64,000 bases of DNA from GWA2-66-18 sp964537395 (GTDB taxonomy: Bacteria > Elusimicrobiota > Elusimicrobia > UBA1565 > UBA9628): positions 1-64,000 of the forward strand of contig CAZIBN010000011.1 of NCBI GenBank assembly GCA_964537395.1, in the 5' to 3' direction. Position 1 is the first letter of the stretch, and the number at the start of each line of letters is the position of its first letter. Below are positions 1 to 6,649 of this stretch, piece after piece. Made by a program: the position numbers and the translations under genes. The notes under the pieces are model-generated. The model was not told the origin of the DNA and ran no database searches. It saw nothing but the letters and a program-made list of their open reading frames with translations.

Positions 1-1202
1 AGCTGATCTGGAAGCGCTTCGTCGCGTCGCAGATGATCGAGGCGACCTACGACACTGCCGCGGCCGACGTCGAGAACGGCGACTCCCTGTTCCACTGCAC
101 GGGCCGCACGCTCAAGAGCGAAGGCTTCCTGCGCGTGTACCGCGACGCCCCGAAGGGCGATGCGGAGCCGGAAGAGGCGGAGGCCGAGGTCGAGGAGGAG
201 GGCAGCCGCCTGCCGCCTCTCGTCGAGGGCGATATCCTCAAGCTCGTCGAGCTCAAGCCCGAGGAGCACCTCACGAGCCCGCCCCCGCACTACAACGAAG
301 CGAGCCTCATCCGCGCGATGGAAAAGCACGGCATCGGCCGCCCGTCCACCTACGCGCCGACCATCAAGACCATCGTCGACCGCGGCTACGTGCGCCGGAA
401 TATGAAAGATCGGAAGCTCATCCCGACCGAGCTCGGCATACTGGTGACCACCAAGCTCAAGGGCCATTTCCCGGACGTCGTCAGCCTCACTTATACCGCT
501 AACGTGGAAGCTCAGCTCGACAAGATCGCCGAGGGCCAGGCCGGCTGGACCGACGTGGTCAAGACCTTCTACGCGCCGTTCTCGAAGGCGCTCGTCGCCG
601 CCGAGACGGAGATGGAAGCCTCGCGCATCGAGCCCAAGATGTCCGACGAGCTGTGCCCCATCTGCACGGCGCCGATGCTGATCCGCGAGAGCCGCTTCGG
701 GAAATATCTTTCCTGCTCGACCTTCCCCAAGTGCAAGGGCAAGATCCAGCTCACGCCCGAGGGCCTGAAGGTCGTCCTCGAGCTGACCGGCGAGAACTGC
801 GACCTGTGCGGCAAGGCGATGGTCATCCGGACAGGGCGCAAAGGGAAGTTCATCGCCTGCTCCGGCTACCCGGAGTGCAAGAACACCTTCTCGCTCGACG
901 CGGACGGCAAGAAGGTCGAGGGCTCTCGCCCGTTGCTGACCTTGCGTCCGTGCAACAAGTGCCAGAAGCACATGTGGCTGCGAGTCGGTAAGCGCGGCTT
1001 CTTCCTCACCTGCCCCGGCTACCCCAAGTGCCGCAACTTGAAGCCGGTCTCGAAGGAAGAGGGCGAGAAGCTCCGCGTCGTGGGCGAGGAGCTGCGCGCC
1101 GCGCAGATCGCCGCCCGCCTGGCGGGGCTAGCCGCGGCCGCGGCGGCCGCGCCGGCTGCCCCGGCGGGTGCCGACGGCGGCACCCCCCCGGCCACGAGCT
1201 GA
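1..1202 (+). CDS. topA: DNA topoisomerase I, C-terminal part (5' truncated by window edge)
   Basis: Type IA topoisomerase that relaxes negative supercoils. The reading frame is open from base 3 and has no start in the window, so only about 399 C-terminal residues are present and the catalytic tyrosine lies upstream. Visible are the conserved family stretch EKHGIGRPSTYA followed by three four-cysteine zinc ribbons typical of bacterial TopA tails. These begin at CPICTAPM, CDLCGKAM and CNKCQKHM, and each ends in C-x(3-4)-P-x-C. The last 20 or so residues are a low-complexity Ala/Pro tail. The downstream recombinase starts 10 bases after the stop, so topA and xer are probably cotranscribed, an order also known from other bacteria. 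Identification is secure; only the 5' end is missing. Confidence 0.96.
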   Translation, partial: LIWKRFVASQMIEATYDTAAADVENGDSLFHCTGRTLKSEGFLRVYRDAPKGDAEPEEAEAEVEEEGSRLPPLVEGDILKLVELKPEEHLTSPPPHYNEASLIRAMEKHGIGRPSTYAPTIKTIVDRGYVRRNMKDRKLIPTELGILVTTKLKGHFPDVVSLTYTANVEAQLDKIAEGQAGWTDVVKTFYAPFSKALVAAETEMEASRIEPKMSDELCPICTAPMLIRESRFGKYLSCSTFPKCKGKIQLTPEGLKVVLELTGENCDLCGKAMVIRTGRKGKFIACSGYPECKNTFSLDADGKKVEGSRPLLTLRPCNKCQKHMWLRVGKRGFFLTCPGYPKCRNLKPVSKEEGEKLRVVGEELRAAQIAARLAGLAAAAAAAPAAPAGADGGTPPATS

Positions 1203-1212
1203 CGGCGGGGTC

Positions 1213-2118
1213 ATGACGACCGAAGCGGCCCCGGGCCCGTTGCGCCTCCAGACGGCGCGCTTTCTCACCCATTTGCGCGCCACGCGGAACTACTCCCCGC
1301 ACACCCTGCGCGCCTACGGCAAGGATCTTGAGGCCTTCGTCGTCAAATATCCCGACCTTGAGCCTGGCGGCATCGAGCGTGTGCACGTGCGCGCCTTCCT
1401 CGCCGACCTCCAGAAGGAGGGGGGGCTGGCGCGGGCCTCGATCCTGCGGCGCATGGCGGCCCTGCGCTCCTTCATCAAATTCCTGCGTTCCTCGGGCCTT
1501 CTGAAGGGCAATCCGGTCTTCGGCGTGCCTCTGCCCAAGCGGGGACGCCCCCTGCCGAAGTTCCTGACGGAAAGCGAGATGACCGAGCTGTTCTCCGCGC
1601 CCCACAACTACGACCCGGATCAGTACTCCCGCGACCGCTCCCTCCTCGAGCTGATCTACTCCTCGGGGCTGCGCCGCTCCGAGGTGGCCTCCCTCAATGT
1701 GGGCGACGTGGACTACATGGCCGGGACCGTGCGCGTGTTCGGCAAGGGCTCTAAGGAAAGAATAGTGCCGGTTGGTAACGACGCACTCAAGTGCCTCCGC
1801 GATTACCTCAAGCGCCGAAGCGGGCCCGAGGACGCCGAGCCCCTGTTCCTCAACACCACGGGCAAGCGCCTCTCCGACGGCGGGATCGTCTATCTGCTCG
1901 GCCGGTGGATCAAGCGCTCCTCCCTCAAGAAAAAGATCACGCCCCACGTCCTGCGCCACAGCTTCGCGACCCATCTCATGAACCGGGGCTGCGACATCCG
2001 CACGGTCCAGGAGATGCTCGGCCATGTCAGCCTCACCACCACCCAGATCTACACCTACGTCTCCCTCGACCGGATGAAAGAGGTCTACAAAGACGCCCAT
2101 CCGAGAAGCACCAAATGA
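1213..2118 (+). CDS. xerC: Tyrosine recombinase XerC/XerD
   Basis: Site-specific recombinase of the integrase family, expected to resolve chromosome dimers at dif. The full catalytic set is visible: R154 (SGLRRSEV), K178 (GKGSKER), H245 and R248 (HVLRHSFATH), H271 (LGHVS) and nucleophile Y280 (QIYTYV). The N-terminal ~90 residues form the SAM-like core-binding domain (NYSPHTLRAYGKDL). The start at 1213 gives 301 residues, the usual Xer size; an upstream in-frame ATG at 1168 would overlap the end of topA and adds an Ala/Pro/Arg stretch unlike the family. XerC and XerD cannot be separated with confidence from sequence reading. Position behind topA fits XerC/CodV, but the hslVU genes often found next are absent. 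Confidence 0.93.
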   Translation: MTTEAAPGPLRLQTARFLTHLRATRNYSPHTLRAYGKDLEAFVVKYPDLEPGGIERVHVRAFLADLQKEGGLARASILRRMAALRSFIKFLRSSGLLKGNPVFGVPLPKRGRPLPKFLTESEMTELFSAPHNYDPDQYSRDRSLLELIYSSGLRRSEVASLNVGDVDYMAGTVRVFGKGSKERIVPVGNDALKCLRDYLKRRSGPEDAEPLFLNTTGKRLSDGGIVYLLGRWIKRSSLKKKITPHVLRHSFATHLMNRGCDIRTVQEMLGHVSLTTTQIYTYVSLDRMKEVYKDAHPRSTK

Positions 2119-2172
2119 GAAGTAACGGCTTGGATGCCCGGAGTCGTCTGTCGAGCCCTGGGCTGGGGCGTC

Positions 2173-2218
2173 AAGTTATCCCCAGCGTTTCCAACGTTGA
2201 AAGTGTTGGGGATAACTT
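2173..2218. repeat. 46-bp near-perfect palindrome with inverted DnaA-box-like ends
   Basis: The outer arms AAGTTATCCCCA and TGGGGATAACTT match perfectly over 12 bp, and the centre CAACGTTG is itself a palindrome. Between them three of the four imperfect positions would be G-U pairs in RNA, so a transcript could fold over nearly its whole length. Each end contains TTATCCCCA, one base from the DnaA box TTATCCACA. No T-tract follows. It lies alone between xer and the next gene; role unknown. Confidence 0.6.
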
Positions 2219-2266
2219 CGCGCGTCAGGCCGGTCGGGCCGTTGTCGGGAGTCCGGAGCGGCTGCG

Positions 2267-3214
2267 ATGAAAGACAAGATCGAGCTTCTTATGGAGGAGA
2301 CCGGCTGCGACCGCGGCGAGGCGGAGCTTGCCCTTGAGATGTGCGGCTACGAGGTGGAAGAGGCCGTCCGGCAGATCCCGCGTCTGCTCAACGACATCTG
2401 TGCGCTCAAGGGGAAGTTCGTGCGGCCGGCTTTGAATCAGCACGGGCTGTTCCTCGTCGTGCTGAATCTGAAAAGCCGCAAGGTCCTGCGCGCTCGGGCC
2501 GTCATGTCCTACGATCCCGCGGTCTGCGCCGTCGAGCTCGACGAGGAGTGGTTCGCCTTTGAAAAGCATCTATACGGCTGCCGCCTTTGGGACGGGAGCC
2601 TCCCCGCCGAGAGCCTCGAGGTCGAGCAGCGCCTGGCCGCGCACTTCCGCGCCGTCGAGCCCGCGGTCTTCGACCGCCTGCGCGCCGCGACCGCGGAGGA
2701 GGCCACCGCGGAGCTGGTCGCTCCCCTGCGCGGACATTTCCGTGATCAAGGTTTGAGCCTGCGTCTAAAAAAGGATATCCTCGACCTCGGCCAGTTCCAG
2801 TCCCTGCGCAAGGTGCCGGCGCCGGCCGCTCGTCGCGGCAAGCCTTCCTTGGGCGTGCCTCCCGAGGAGGATCTGCTCGTCCTGAAGATCACCCTCGAGG
2901 AGGATCCCGAGGGCCTGCCCGCCGCCGAGCTGCACGCGGGAGACATGGTGTTCGCCCGGATCGTCGACGGGCGCGACATCGCGCAGTACCTGGCCCGCCT
3001 GTTCGGCGGTTTGACGGCGTCTGGCCCGGTGCCCATCGAGGTGCCGGTCGAGGCGATCGAGACGAGCCCGGCGGGCACGCTCGCCCGGGTGCGCTTCGCC
3101 ATCGGGGTGGCGGGCGACGCGGTCGTGACGGGAGAGAAGCGATTCAAGGCCGCACGCGGGGCCGTTCACGGCCGCGCCGACGGTTCATGGTGGCGCCGAT
3201 TTTTCAAAGGCTAG
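2267..3214 (+). CDS. Uncharacterised protein with N-terminal UBA-like helical domain
   Basis: The 315-residue product is not recognised as a named family. The first ~40 residues (KIELLMEETGCDRGEAELAL, then an EEAVRQI helix) have the three-helix look of UBA/EF-Ts-type domains, in which a Gly-Tyr loop precedes the last helix. The rest is soluble, mixed alpha/beta and acidic, with no signal peptide or membrane segment. Residues ~195-290 look like a separate beta-rich part (LLVLKITLEEDPEGLP), and the C-terminus ends in basic and aromatic residues (WWRRFFKG). The start ATG has a weak GGAG upstream. Its stop lies two bases before the long hairpin that precedes purA, so cotranscription with purA is possible. 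UBA-like is inference from pattern only. Confidence 0.75.
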   Translation: MKDKIELLMEETGCDRGEAELALEMCGYEVEEAVRQIPRLLNDICALKGKFVRPALNQHGLFLVVLNLKSRKVLRARAVMSYDPAVCAVELDEEWFAFEKHLYGCRLWDGSLPAESLEVEQRLAAHFRAVEPAVFDRLRAATAEEATAELVAPLRGHFRDQGLSLRLKKDILDLGQFQSLRKVPAPAARRGKPSLGVPPEEDLLVLKITLEEDPEGLPAAELHAGDMVFARIVDGRDIAQYLARLFGGLTASGPVPIEVPVEAIETSPAGTLARVRFAIGVAGDAVVTGEKRFKAARGAVHGRADGSWWRRFFKG

Positions 3215-3216
3215 TC

Positions 3217-3270
3217 GGGGTCTGACCTCCCGTTGTTGCGTTGTTACGCAACAACGGGAGGTCAGACCCC
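3217..3270. repeat. Foot-conserved hairpin element 1 (25-bp stem, 4-nt loop)
   Basis: Perfect inverted repeat: arm 3217-3241, loop TGTT, arm 3246-3270. The outer motif is GGGGTCTGACC, mirrored as GGTCAGACCCC. The inner 14 bp of the stem match none of the other elements. It starts two bases after the preceding stop and ends directly at the purA Shine-Dalgarno AAAGGAG. There is no T-run, so it is not a standard intrinsic terminator. It is one of four such elements in the window. Confidence 0.93.
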
Positions 3271-3283
3271 AAAGGAGAATTTT

Positions 3284-4567
3284 ATGCCGGCACTAGTGGT
3301 GGTGGGAGCGCAGTGGGGCGACGAAGGGAAGGGGAAGATCGTCCATTTTCTGGGCAAGGACGCGGATTGGGTGGTGCGGTATCAGGGCGGCAATAACGCG
3401 GGGCACACGGTGGTGTTCGGCGGGCAGAAGTACGCCCTGCACCTGACCCCGTCGGGCATATTGGCCAAGGGTTGCAAGAGCGTCATCGGCAACGGGGTCG
3501 TCATCGACCCCAACGCCTTCGTCAAAGAGGTCAAGATGCTCGAGGCCCGGGGCATCAAGGTCCGGGGACGGCTGTTCATCAGCCTCGCCGCCCACGTGAT
3601 CCTCCCGTACCACATTTATGTAGACACCCTCCGCGATGAGGGTGGACGCGGGATTGGCACCACCAAGCGCGGCATCGGGCCGTGCTATGAGGACAAGGTC
3701 GCCCGCATCGGCATCCGCATCGCCGACTACCTCGATCCCGAGGCCTTCCGCAAGCTCGTGCGCCAGAACCTCAAGGTTCGCGCGGCCGAGCTCACGAAAG
3801 TCAAGCCGTTAAGAGACATCGAGAACGAGGTGTTCAAGGACTACGACCGCCTGCGCCGCTTTCTGGCCCCGTTTGCGGCCGACTGCTCGAAGATTCTCGA
3901 CGACGCGCGCAAGAAGAAGCGCCTGCTCCTTGAGAGCGCCCAGGGCTCGATGCTCGACCTCGACCATGGGACCTACCCTTTCGTGACGTCCTCGAACCCC
4001 GTCGCGGGCGGCGCCTGCGCGGGCGCGGGCATCGGCCCGACGGCGATCACGGCCGTCATGGGCGTCACCAAGGCCTACACGACGCGCGTCGGGCTTGGGC
4101 CGTTTCCGACGGAGGTCGAAGGACACGTCGGCCACTACATCCGCGAGGTCGGCAAGGAGTACGGGACCACGACGGGCCGCCCCCGGCGTATCGGCTGGCT
4201 TGACGTTCCTCAGCTCAAGGCCGCCATCCGCATGAACGGCATGACCGCGCTGACGATGACCAAGCTGGACACCCTGACGGGTGTGCATCCGATCAAGGTC
4301 TGCGTGGGTTACAAGCTCGGGAAAAAACGAATCGCCGACTTCCCGGTGTCGCGACGCGCCCAGCTCGACGTCGAGCCGGTCTACGAGACCTACCCGGGCT
4401 TCTCCGGAGACCTGAGCAAGGCCAAAAAGTTCTCCGACCTGCCGCGCGGCGCGCGCGAGTACGTGCTCGCCGTGGAGAAGATGCTCGGCGTGCCGGTCGC
4501 GATCGTCTCCGTCGGACAAAGCCGCGAGCAGACCATCGTGCGCGACGCGAGGCGCCTCTGGGGTTGA
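3284..4567 (+). CDS. purA: Adenylosuccinate synthetase
   Basis: Condenses IMP with aspartate using GTP, the first step from IMP to AMP; cytosolic. The 427-residue length is standard. The N-terminal motif GAQWGDEGKGK places the catalytic aspartate at D13 and GGNNAGHTVV gives H41, both at the canonical positions. Also visible are the GTTKRGIGPCY loop, the LLESAQGSMLD segment, the TTTGRPRRIGWLD segment and the NTxTG-type C-terminal region. The start at 3284 follows AAAGGAG at good spacing; an in-frame ATG at 3233 lies inside the hairpin and adds 17 unrelated residues. The hairpin abutting the Shine-Dalgarno could affect its translation. No other purine gene is nearby. Confidence 0.97.
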   Translation: MPALVVVGAQWGDEGKGKIVHFLGKDADWVVRYQGGNNAGHTVVFGGQKYALHLTPSGILAKGCKSVIGNGVVIDPNAFVKEVKMLEARGIKVRGRLFISLAAHVILPYHIYVDTLRDEGGRGIGTTKRGIGPCYEDKVARIGIRIADYLDPEAFRKLVRQNLKVRAAELTKVKPLRDIENEVFKDYDRLRRFLAPFAADCSKILDDARKKKRLLLESAQGSMLDLDHGTYPFVTSSNPVAGGACAGAGIGPTAITAVMGVTKAYTTRVGLGPFPTEVEGHVGHYIREVGKEYGTTTGRPRRIGWLDVPQLKAAIRMNGMTALTMTKLDTLTGVHPIKVCVGYKLGKKRIADFPVSRRAQLDVEPVYETYPGFSGDLSKAKKFSDLPRGAREYVLAVEKMLGVPVAIVSVGQSREQTIVRDARRLWG

Positions 4568-4663
4568 TGGCGCGCGATTGTTTTTACCTATTGACGGAAT
4601 AGTCGGAAATCTTCACGCATCGCCTACCAGGGCATGAAGTCGCCCTCCCACGAGAGAGATCTA

Positions 4664-4692
4664 TTGACAGGTGTTGATTTGTATGGTATTAT
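4664..4692 (+). promoter_or_regulatory. Sigma70-type promoter of the vapBC pair
   Basis: A perfect TTGACA (4664-4669), 17-base spacer and TATTAT (4687-4692). The antitoxin ATG is only 12 bases after the -10, so the mRNA leader would be very short. The inverted repeat CTATG/CATAG (4695-4712) over the predicted start site is a possible antitoxin operator. Confidence 0.75.
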
Positions 4693-4704
4693 GGCTATGT
4701 CATT

Positions 4705-4944
4705 ATGCATAGAACAACTATCATGTTGCCGGAGTCCCTTCATGAGCGCGCCCTTCGCCGCGCCCAAGAGGAGGGGGTGTCCCTCGGCCAACTCATCCGG
4801 AACTGCCTGTCTTCGGCGCTTCTCGGCGAACGAGTCGGCTCGGGGGGTGACAGCCTTCTGTGCGACAAGGCCGTCTATAGCGGGCCCGCACCGAAAGACA
4901 CGGCGGAAAAGCACGACCGTTATCTCTACGGCGAGCCGGAGTGA
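4705..4944 (+). CDS. vapB: Ribbon-helix-helix antitoxin (VapB-like)
   Basis: This 79-residue protein begins RTTIMLPESLHERALRRA, the beta-strand and first helix of a ribbon-helix-helix DNA-binding domain, followed by GVSLGQLIRNCL as the second helix. The C-terminal ~35 residues are polar and should wrap the toxin, as in other VapB proteins. It is expected to neutralise the PIN-domain product of the next gene and to repress their shared promoter. Its stop codon overlaps the toxin start in GTGA, so translation is probably coupled. The ATG lies just downstream of a strong promoter and has no clear Shine-Dalgarno. Confidence 0.85.
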   Translation: MHRTTIMLPESLHERALRRAQEEGVSLGQLIRNCLSSALLGERVGSGGDSLLCDKAVYSGPAPKDTAEKHDRYLYGEPE

Positions 4945-5354
4945 TCTTCATCGACACGGGCGCCTTTCTCGCGCGCTATGTCGCGGAGGATCGGCTTCAC
5001 GCGCAGGCCGTCGGCGGATGGGATCGTCTGACCCAGGAACGCGCCCCGGCCTACACCAGCAGCCTGGTCCTCTCGGAGACCTTTACGCTTCTCGCGCGCC
5101 GGGCGGGCTATGCATTCGCCGCTCAGCGAGCGCGCTCCATCCTCGACTCGGGGGCGCTCACTATTCTGCGGCCGAGCGAGCGCCAGGAGCGCGAGGCGCT
5201 GGTTTTATTCGAGAAATACGCCGACCAGGGCGTCAGCTTCGCCGACTGCGCTTCCTTCGCGCTCATGCATCACCACCGCATCAAGCGCGCCTTCGCCTTC
5301 GACCGTCATTTCGCCCTGGCCGGGTTCGACCTGTGGCCGGGCTTAGGCGTATAG
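4941..5354 (+). CDS. vapC: PIN-domain ribonuclease toxin (VapC-like)
   Basis: A 137-residue PIN-domain protein, the usual VapC size, predicted to cleave RNA in a metal-dependent manner. The acidic residues expected in the active site are present: D5 (IDTGAF), E46 (LSETF), D102 (SFADCASF) and D121 (FDRHF), so the toxin looks intact. The start is GTG at 4941, overlapping the antitoxin TGA by four bases. The motif order and the gene pair together support a type II toxin-antitoxin module. Directly downstream lies a second, damaged two-gene cassette, so 4660-5776 looks like a small island of such modules. Confidence 0.9.
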   Translation: MIFIDTGAFLARYVAEDRLHAQAVGGWDRLTQERAPAYTSSLVLSETFTLLARRAGYAFAAQRARSILDSGALTILRPSERQEREALVLFEKYADQGVSFADCASFALMHHHRIKRAFAFDRHFALAGFDLWPGLGV

Positions 5355-5415
5355 GCGCTGAGGGCCACATCATGGGACTGGAATACTCCTCCTCGGCATG
5401 TTAAACTGAAGCCGA

Positions 5416-5571
5416 ATGATGCCTATCTTCGAGCCCGTCTTTCTCGCGCTCAATGAAGCGGGCGTGCGCTATGTCGTCGTCGGTGGGCTCGTGAGGCCGC
5501 AGGATTTGGCGGATATCGAGGCGTTGGAAGCGCTGAAAAAACGCGGTACCAAGAGGGACTCCGGTGTCTGA
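5416..5571 (+). pseudogene. Nucleotidyltransferase gene reduced by an in-frame internal deletion
   Basis: The open frame encodes 51 residues. The first part, PVFLALNEAGVRYVVVGGL, matches the N-terminus of MNT/AbiEii-like nucleotidyltransferases up to the GG of the active-site GS/GG motif. The sequence then jumps to RPQDLADIEALEALKK, which in that family is the extreme C-terminal helix. The central ~130 residues, including the catalytic acidic pair, are absent, yet the frame is kept. It ends overlapping the next small gene by eight bases, as an intact pair would. A -10-like TAAACT (5402-5407) stands eight bases before the ATG. It is probably inactive as an enzyme; a retained short peptide function cannot be excluded. 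Confidence 0.72.
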
Positions 5572-5776
5572 CGAAGACGATTGGCAGTGCGGTTGGGAGG
5601 ATGCGCGTCGGCGGCAATTGACCGCCGGGTTCGACGCCACGCCCGCGCAACGGCTGGCGTTGCTCGAAGAGATGATTCTCCTCGTGCACCGCGTGCGCGT
5701 CATGCCGCGATCGGAGGACTCGCCGATTCTCCTGCGCGACGCTCCGGATTTGAAGCTGAAGGACGGCGACTCGTGA
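5564..5776 (+). CDS. Small acidic partner protein of the nucleotidyltransferase cassette
   Basis: Encodes 70 residues starting at GTG (5564), overlapping the stop of the collapsed nucleotidyltransferase gene. The core DATPAQRLALLEEMILLVHR is an amphipathic helix resembling small proteins found next to such nucleotidyltransferases, where a segment of type TPAxRLxxLEE is common. The protein is rich in acidic and basic residues and has no membrane segment or signal peptide. The context suggests it was the partner of the upstream gene, perhaps in a toxin-antitoxin-like pair; with the enzyme deleted it may be an orphan. Family resemblance is from memory and no function is established. Confidence 0.6.
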   Translation: MSDEDDWQCGWEDARRRQLTAGFDATPAQRLALLEEMILLVHRVRVMPRSEDSPILLRDAPDLKLKDGDS

Positions 5777-5818
5777 TGGTTTTCTCGTCGAGGAATGCGA
5801 TTGTCGGGGCCGTGGGTC

Positions 5819-5846
5819 TTGACAATAAAACGGCGCCTGTTATACT
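5819..5846 (+). promoter_or_regulatory. Sigma70-type promoter driving the riboswitch and giant-protein operon
   Basis: Perfect TTGACA (5819-5824), 16-base spacer and TATACT (5841-5846). Transcription would start near 5853, about a dozen bases before the riboswitch aptamer, which is the expected geometry. Confidence 0.75.
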
Positions 5847-5864
5847 GCGAAGGTCGAACGTTGG

Positions 5865-5951
5865 AGCGATAAACCGGCAAACCGTTCGCGAGGGCGGGGC
5901 GCAAAGCGAAGGGCCTCGAAGAGTCCCGAGGTCGCCTGGCTACCGAAACCA
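5865..5951 (+). ncRNA. Cyclic-di-GMP class I (GEMM) riboswitch
   Basis: The aptamer core is clear: GGCAAACC (5876-5883), then a P2 stem CCGTTC/GGGCGG closed by the GNRA loop GCGA (5888-5891). Next comes the near-invariant GCGCAAAGC, a P3 stem with CCTCG (5914-5918) pairing CGAGG (5927-5931), and the 3' element GGCTACCG. The base aligned with G20 of the known Vc2 aptamer is G, which favours c-di-GMP over cyclic AMP-GMP, though this rests on a by-eye alignment. The first possible start codon (5955) lies immediately behind, and I see no clear terminator between, so translational control is as likely as termination. It heads the giant surface-protein gene set. Confidence 0.85.
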
Positions 5952-5954
5952 AAC

Positions 5955-6515
5955 ATGCTGAAAAATGGCGTGAGTTCACGATTTCGCTCGGCCTCAACTT
6001 ATCATCGGCGGGACAGAGGGGTCCGATGGTCGGTGGGGCCGGGCCTGTTTTTGGCCCTGGCGCTGTTCGCGCCGGCCGGCCGCGCGGAAACCGCGGCCGG
6101 TCTTGACGCGCAAGGGGTCGATCCGCTGGTCGCCGTGGAAAACCGCTGGGGCCTCGATGTCCGCGACGAGCTGGCCCGCCCCGTCACCCGTGAGCAGGTC
6201 CTCTCCGACCTGAAGGGCGCGACTGTCTCCCGCGCCGCCAATAACGCTTTCACCAGCCGCCTGCCCAAAGCCCGGATCGTCCTGTCGGCCCTCGAGCTTC
6301 TGGCCGAGGCCGCGGCCGCCTTCCGCATGGCCGCGACCGCCTTCGCCCTGCCGGAGATCCTGCCCGGCCTTCCGGGAGGGGGGCCCAAGTTCGCGGTCCT
6401 GTGGCTGCTCATACTGGCCTCCGCGGCCACGACCGTCTCGCTCTGTTGTCGTCCCGAAACCCGACTCGCGCTTTCCCGTTCCCGCCAAAGCTCCATCGAA
6501 ATCCTCCGCTGTTAA
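5955..6515 (+). CDS. Small exported or membrane protein directly under the riboswitch
   Basis: Unrecognised protein of up to 186 residues. A hydrophobic export signal (GLFLALALFAPAGRA) ends in an A-x-A-like cleavage site before ETAAG. After ~100 alanine-rich helical residues comes a membrane segment (FAVLWLLILASAATTVSL) and a short basic tail. The start is uncertain. ATG 5955 has no Shine-Dalgarno and gives a long charged N-terminus; GTG 6033 has AGAGGGG upstream and gives a protein starting just before the signal core. As the first gene after the c-di-GMP riboswitch, followed in the same direction by HEAT and giant surface-protein genes, it may help export or anchoring of that product. That role is inference. 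Confidence 0.65.
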   Translation: MLKNGVSSRFRSASTYHRRDRGVRWSVGPGLFLALALFAPAGRAETAAGLDAQGVDPLVAVENRWGLDVRDELARPVTREQVLSDLKGATVSRAANNAFTSRLPKARIVLSALELLAEAAAAFRMAATAFALPEILPGLPGGGPKFAVLWLLILASAATTVSLCCRPETRLALSRSRQSSIEILRC

Positions 6516-6554
6516 AGGGGGCTCCAACCCCCCCCTTTCGCCGCTGGCGAAAGG
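6514..6554 (+). promoter_or_regulatory. Two overlapping, mutually exclusive hairpins
   Basis: AAAGGGGG (6514-6521) can pair with CCCCCTTT (6531-6538). Alternatively CCTTTCGCC (6534-6542) can pair with GGCGAAAGG (6546-6554) over a GCT loop. The two share 6534-6538, so only one can form. No T-run follows. The place, between the first gene and the HEAT gene of the operon, would suit an attenuator or an mRNA processing site. Confidence 0.45.
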
Positions 6555-6649
6555 TTCCATCGACAGCGTCGAGTCAGCCGTCAGGGCCTCGTGAAGGACA
6601 CATTTCCGACACCCAGCCCCAGCCGAATAACCGCACTATAGAGGGTCAA

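Noticed and set aside
2173..2218. dif site next to the Xer gene
   Set aside because: A dif site is about 28 bp with a short central spacer and TTATGTTAAAT-like arms; this is a 46-bp palindrome without those arms.
3217..3270. Foot-conserved hairpins as intrinsic terminators
   Set aside because: None is followed by a T-run on either strand, the stems are unusually long, and two run directly into a Shine-Dalgarno of a downstream gene.
5110..5346. Alternative plus-strand frame of 78 codons inside vapC
   Set aside because: It overlaps a PIN-domain gene with all active-site residues, and its product is Arg/Ser/Ala-rich shadow sequence.
6528..6535. Eight-C run as a phase-variation tract
   Set aside because: It lies between genes, outside any recognisable promoter spacer, and is explained as one arm of a hairpin.
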